This document shows, piece by piece, positions 63,404 through 64,000 of a stretch of 64,000 bases of DNA. Made by a program: the position numbers and the translations under genes. A model generated the notes under the pieces. The model saw nothing but the letters and a program-made list of their open reading frames with translations. It was not told the DNA's origin and did not search any database. Source of the stretch: Cytophagales bacterium (lineage in GTDB: Bacteria; Bacteroidota; Bacteroidia; Cytophagales; 172606-1); assembly GCA_030448185.1 (NCBI GenBank), contig JAUJNL010000007.1, positions 1 to 64,000 on the forward strand. The letters run 5' to 3'. Each line of letters begins with the position of its first letter. The first letter of the stretch is position 1.

Positions 63404-64000
63404 ATGCTGCTACACTTCCATAAATACCAGGGCACCGGCAATGATTTTGTGATCATTGACGACCGCAAAGAGACTTTCCTGTTCAGCCGCGACCTGGTTG
63501 CCCATCTATGCCACCGCCGCTTCGGCATTGGGGCCGATGGTCTGATGCTGCTCCGGAATGATCCGGACTACGACTTTCGGATGGTTTACTTTAACGCTGA
63601 TGGTAATGAAAGCTCTATGTGCGGAAATGGTGGCCGCTGTCTGGTTCAGTTTGCGTATGCCCGGGGGAATTTTTACCGATAAAACAACTTTTATTGCGGT
63701 AGATGGGCCGCACGATGCCTACGTGCAGAACGGATTGGTGTATCTGAAAATGGCTGATGTACGGAGTGTACAGCGTGAATCTGATTTTGATTTTTTAAAT
63801 ACAGGCTCCCCGCACTACGTGGCTTTTGTAGGAAGACGTAAAGGCTACCAATATCGTCAGTAAGGGCCGCAGCATCCGATACAGTGACTACTTTGCTCCT
63901 AAAGGTGGCACCAACGTTAACTTTGTAGAAACGCTGGCCGACAATACGCTGTTTGTCCGCACCTACGAACGCGGCGTAGAAGATGAAACGTATTCCTGCG
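63404..64000 (+). CDS. dapF: diaminopimelate epimerase, cut by the window end, two frameshifts
   Basis: DapF converts LL- to meso-diaminopimelate for lysine and peptidoglycan. The start at 63404 gives [20 protein letters not shown], and [20 protein letters not shown] holds the first active-site cysteine. An extra G near 63665 (CCCGGGGGAA) shifts the frame; corrected it reads [15 protein letters not shown]. Another extra G near 63831 (GTAGGAAG) precedes [20 protein letters not shown]. The window ends at [11 protein letters not shown], before the second cysteine-containing signature. The gene is expected to be essential, so both indels are probably sequence errors. Confidence 0.92.

Overview
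The window looks like chromosomal DNA from a Bacteroidota bacterium, most likely of the order Cytophagales. The evidence is protein content: a type IX secretion sorting domain on a subtilase, ECF sigma/FecR/TonB receptor loci, DUF6952-, DUF6268- and GlmU-family proteins typical of the phylum, and many lipoproteins with Bacteroidota-type signal peptides. No rRNA, tRNA or CRISPR array was found. Genus-level assignment is not possible from the sequence alone.

Layout. 0-13 kb is mostly housekeeping: comF, a small operon ending in an HldA-type heptose kinase, hemE, a CDGSH Fe-S protein, a PurF-like enzyme, nuoN with a broken nuoM, a broken thioredoxin, a DUF6952 gene and mnmA. 13-16 kb holds a J-domain membrane protein, a lipoprotein and a T9SS-secreted subtilase. 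16-30 kb is a surface-signalling region. On the minus strand, an ECF sigma factor, a FecR anti-sigma factor, an STN-domain protein with QFAGF-type repeats, a TonB receptor and a GIN-domain lipoprotein lie in series. A second, broken TonB receptor lies upstream. On the plus strand is a separate sigma / anti-sigma-like / DUF4097 set. 30-41 kb contains ilvA, envelope proteins, a broken receiver-cyclase, a DUF6268 protein, ThuA, a GMC oxidoreductase with its small subunit, and OsmC. 41-46 kb carries a very large phosphoesterase / kinase-like / outer-membrane-barrel fusion and a complete insertion sequence. 46-53 kb has two tandem GH13 enzymes, a hydrolase and an RNA helicase. 53-64 kb returns to housekeeping: a PyrR-like protein, an HhH protein, rmlD-like, cyclophilin, hemC, rimK with a zinc protease, holB, a GlmU-family gene and the start of dapF.

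Two things cut across the window. First, the spacers hold many inverted-repeat structures: an IS with intact 8-bp target duplications, a small element sharing its termini, two short elements with 9-bp duplications and a common terminal motif, another element with a 21-bp inverted repeat, very long perfect terminator palindromes, and spacers built from locally repeated short words arranged as inverted repeats. Second, single-base indels, mostly in short homopolymers, break at least a dozen genes in patches. They include genes that should be essential (hemC, dapF). Restoring one base repairs the frame wherever I traced it closely, so sequence error is more likely than gene decay.

The best candidates for something undescribed are the STN/surface-repeat protein inserted into a FecR-TonB signalling locus, the phosphoesterase/kinase-like/barrel fusion, and the family of small terminal-inverted-repeat elements.
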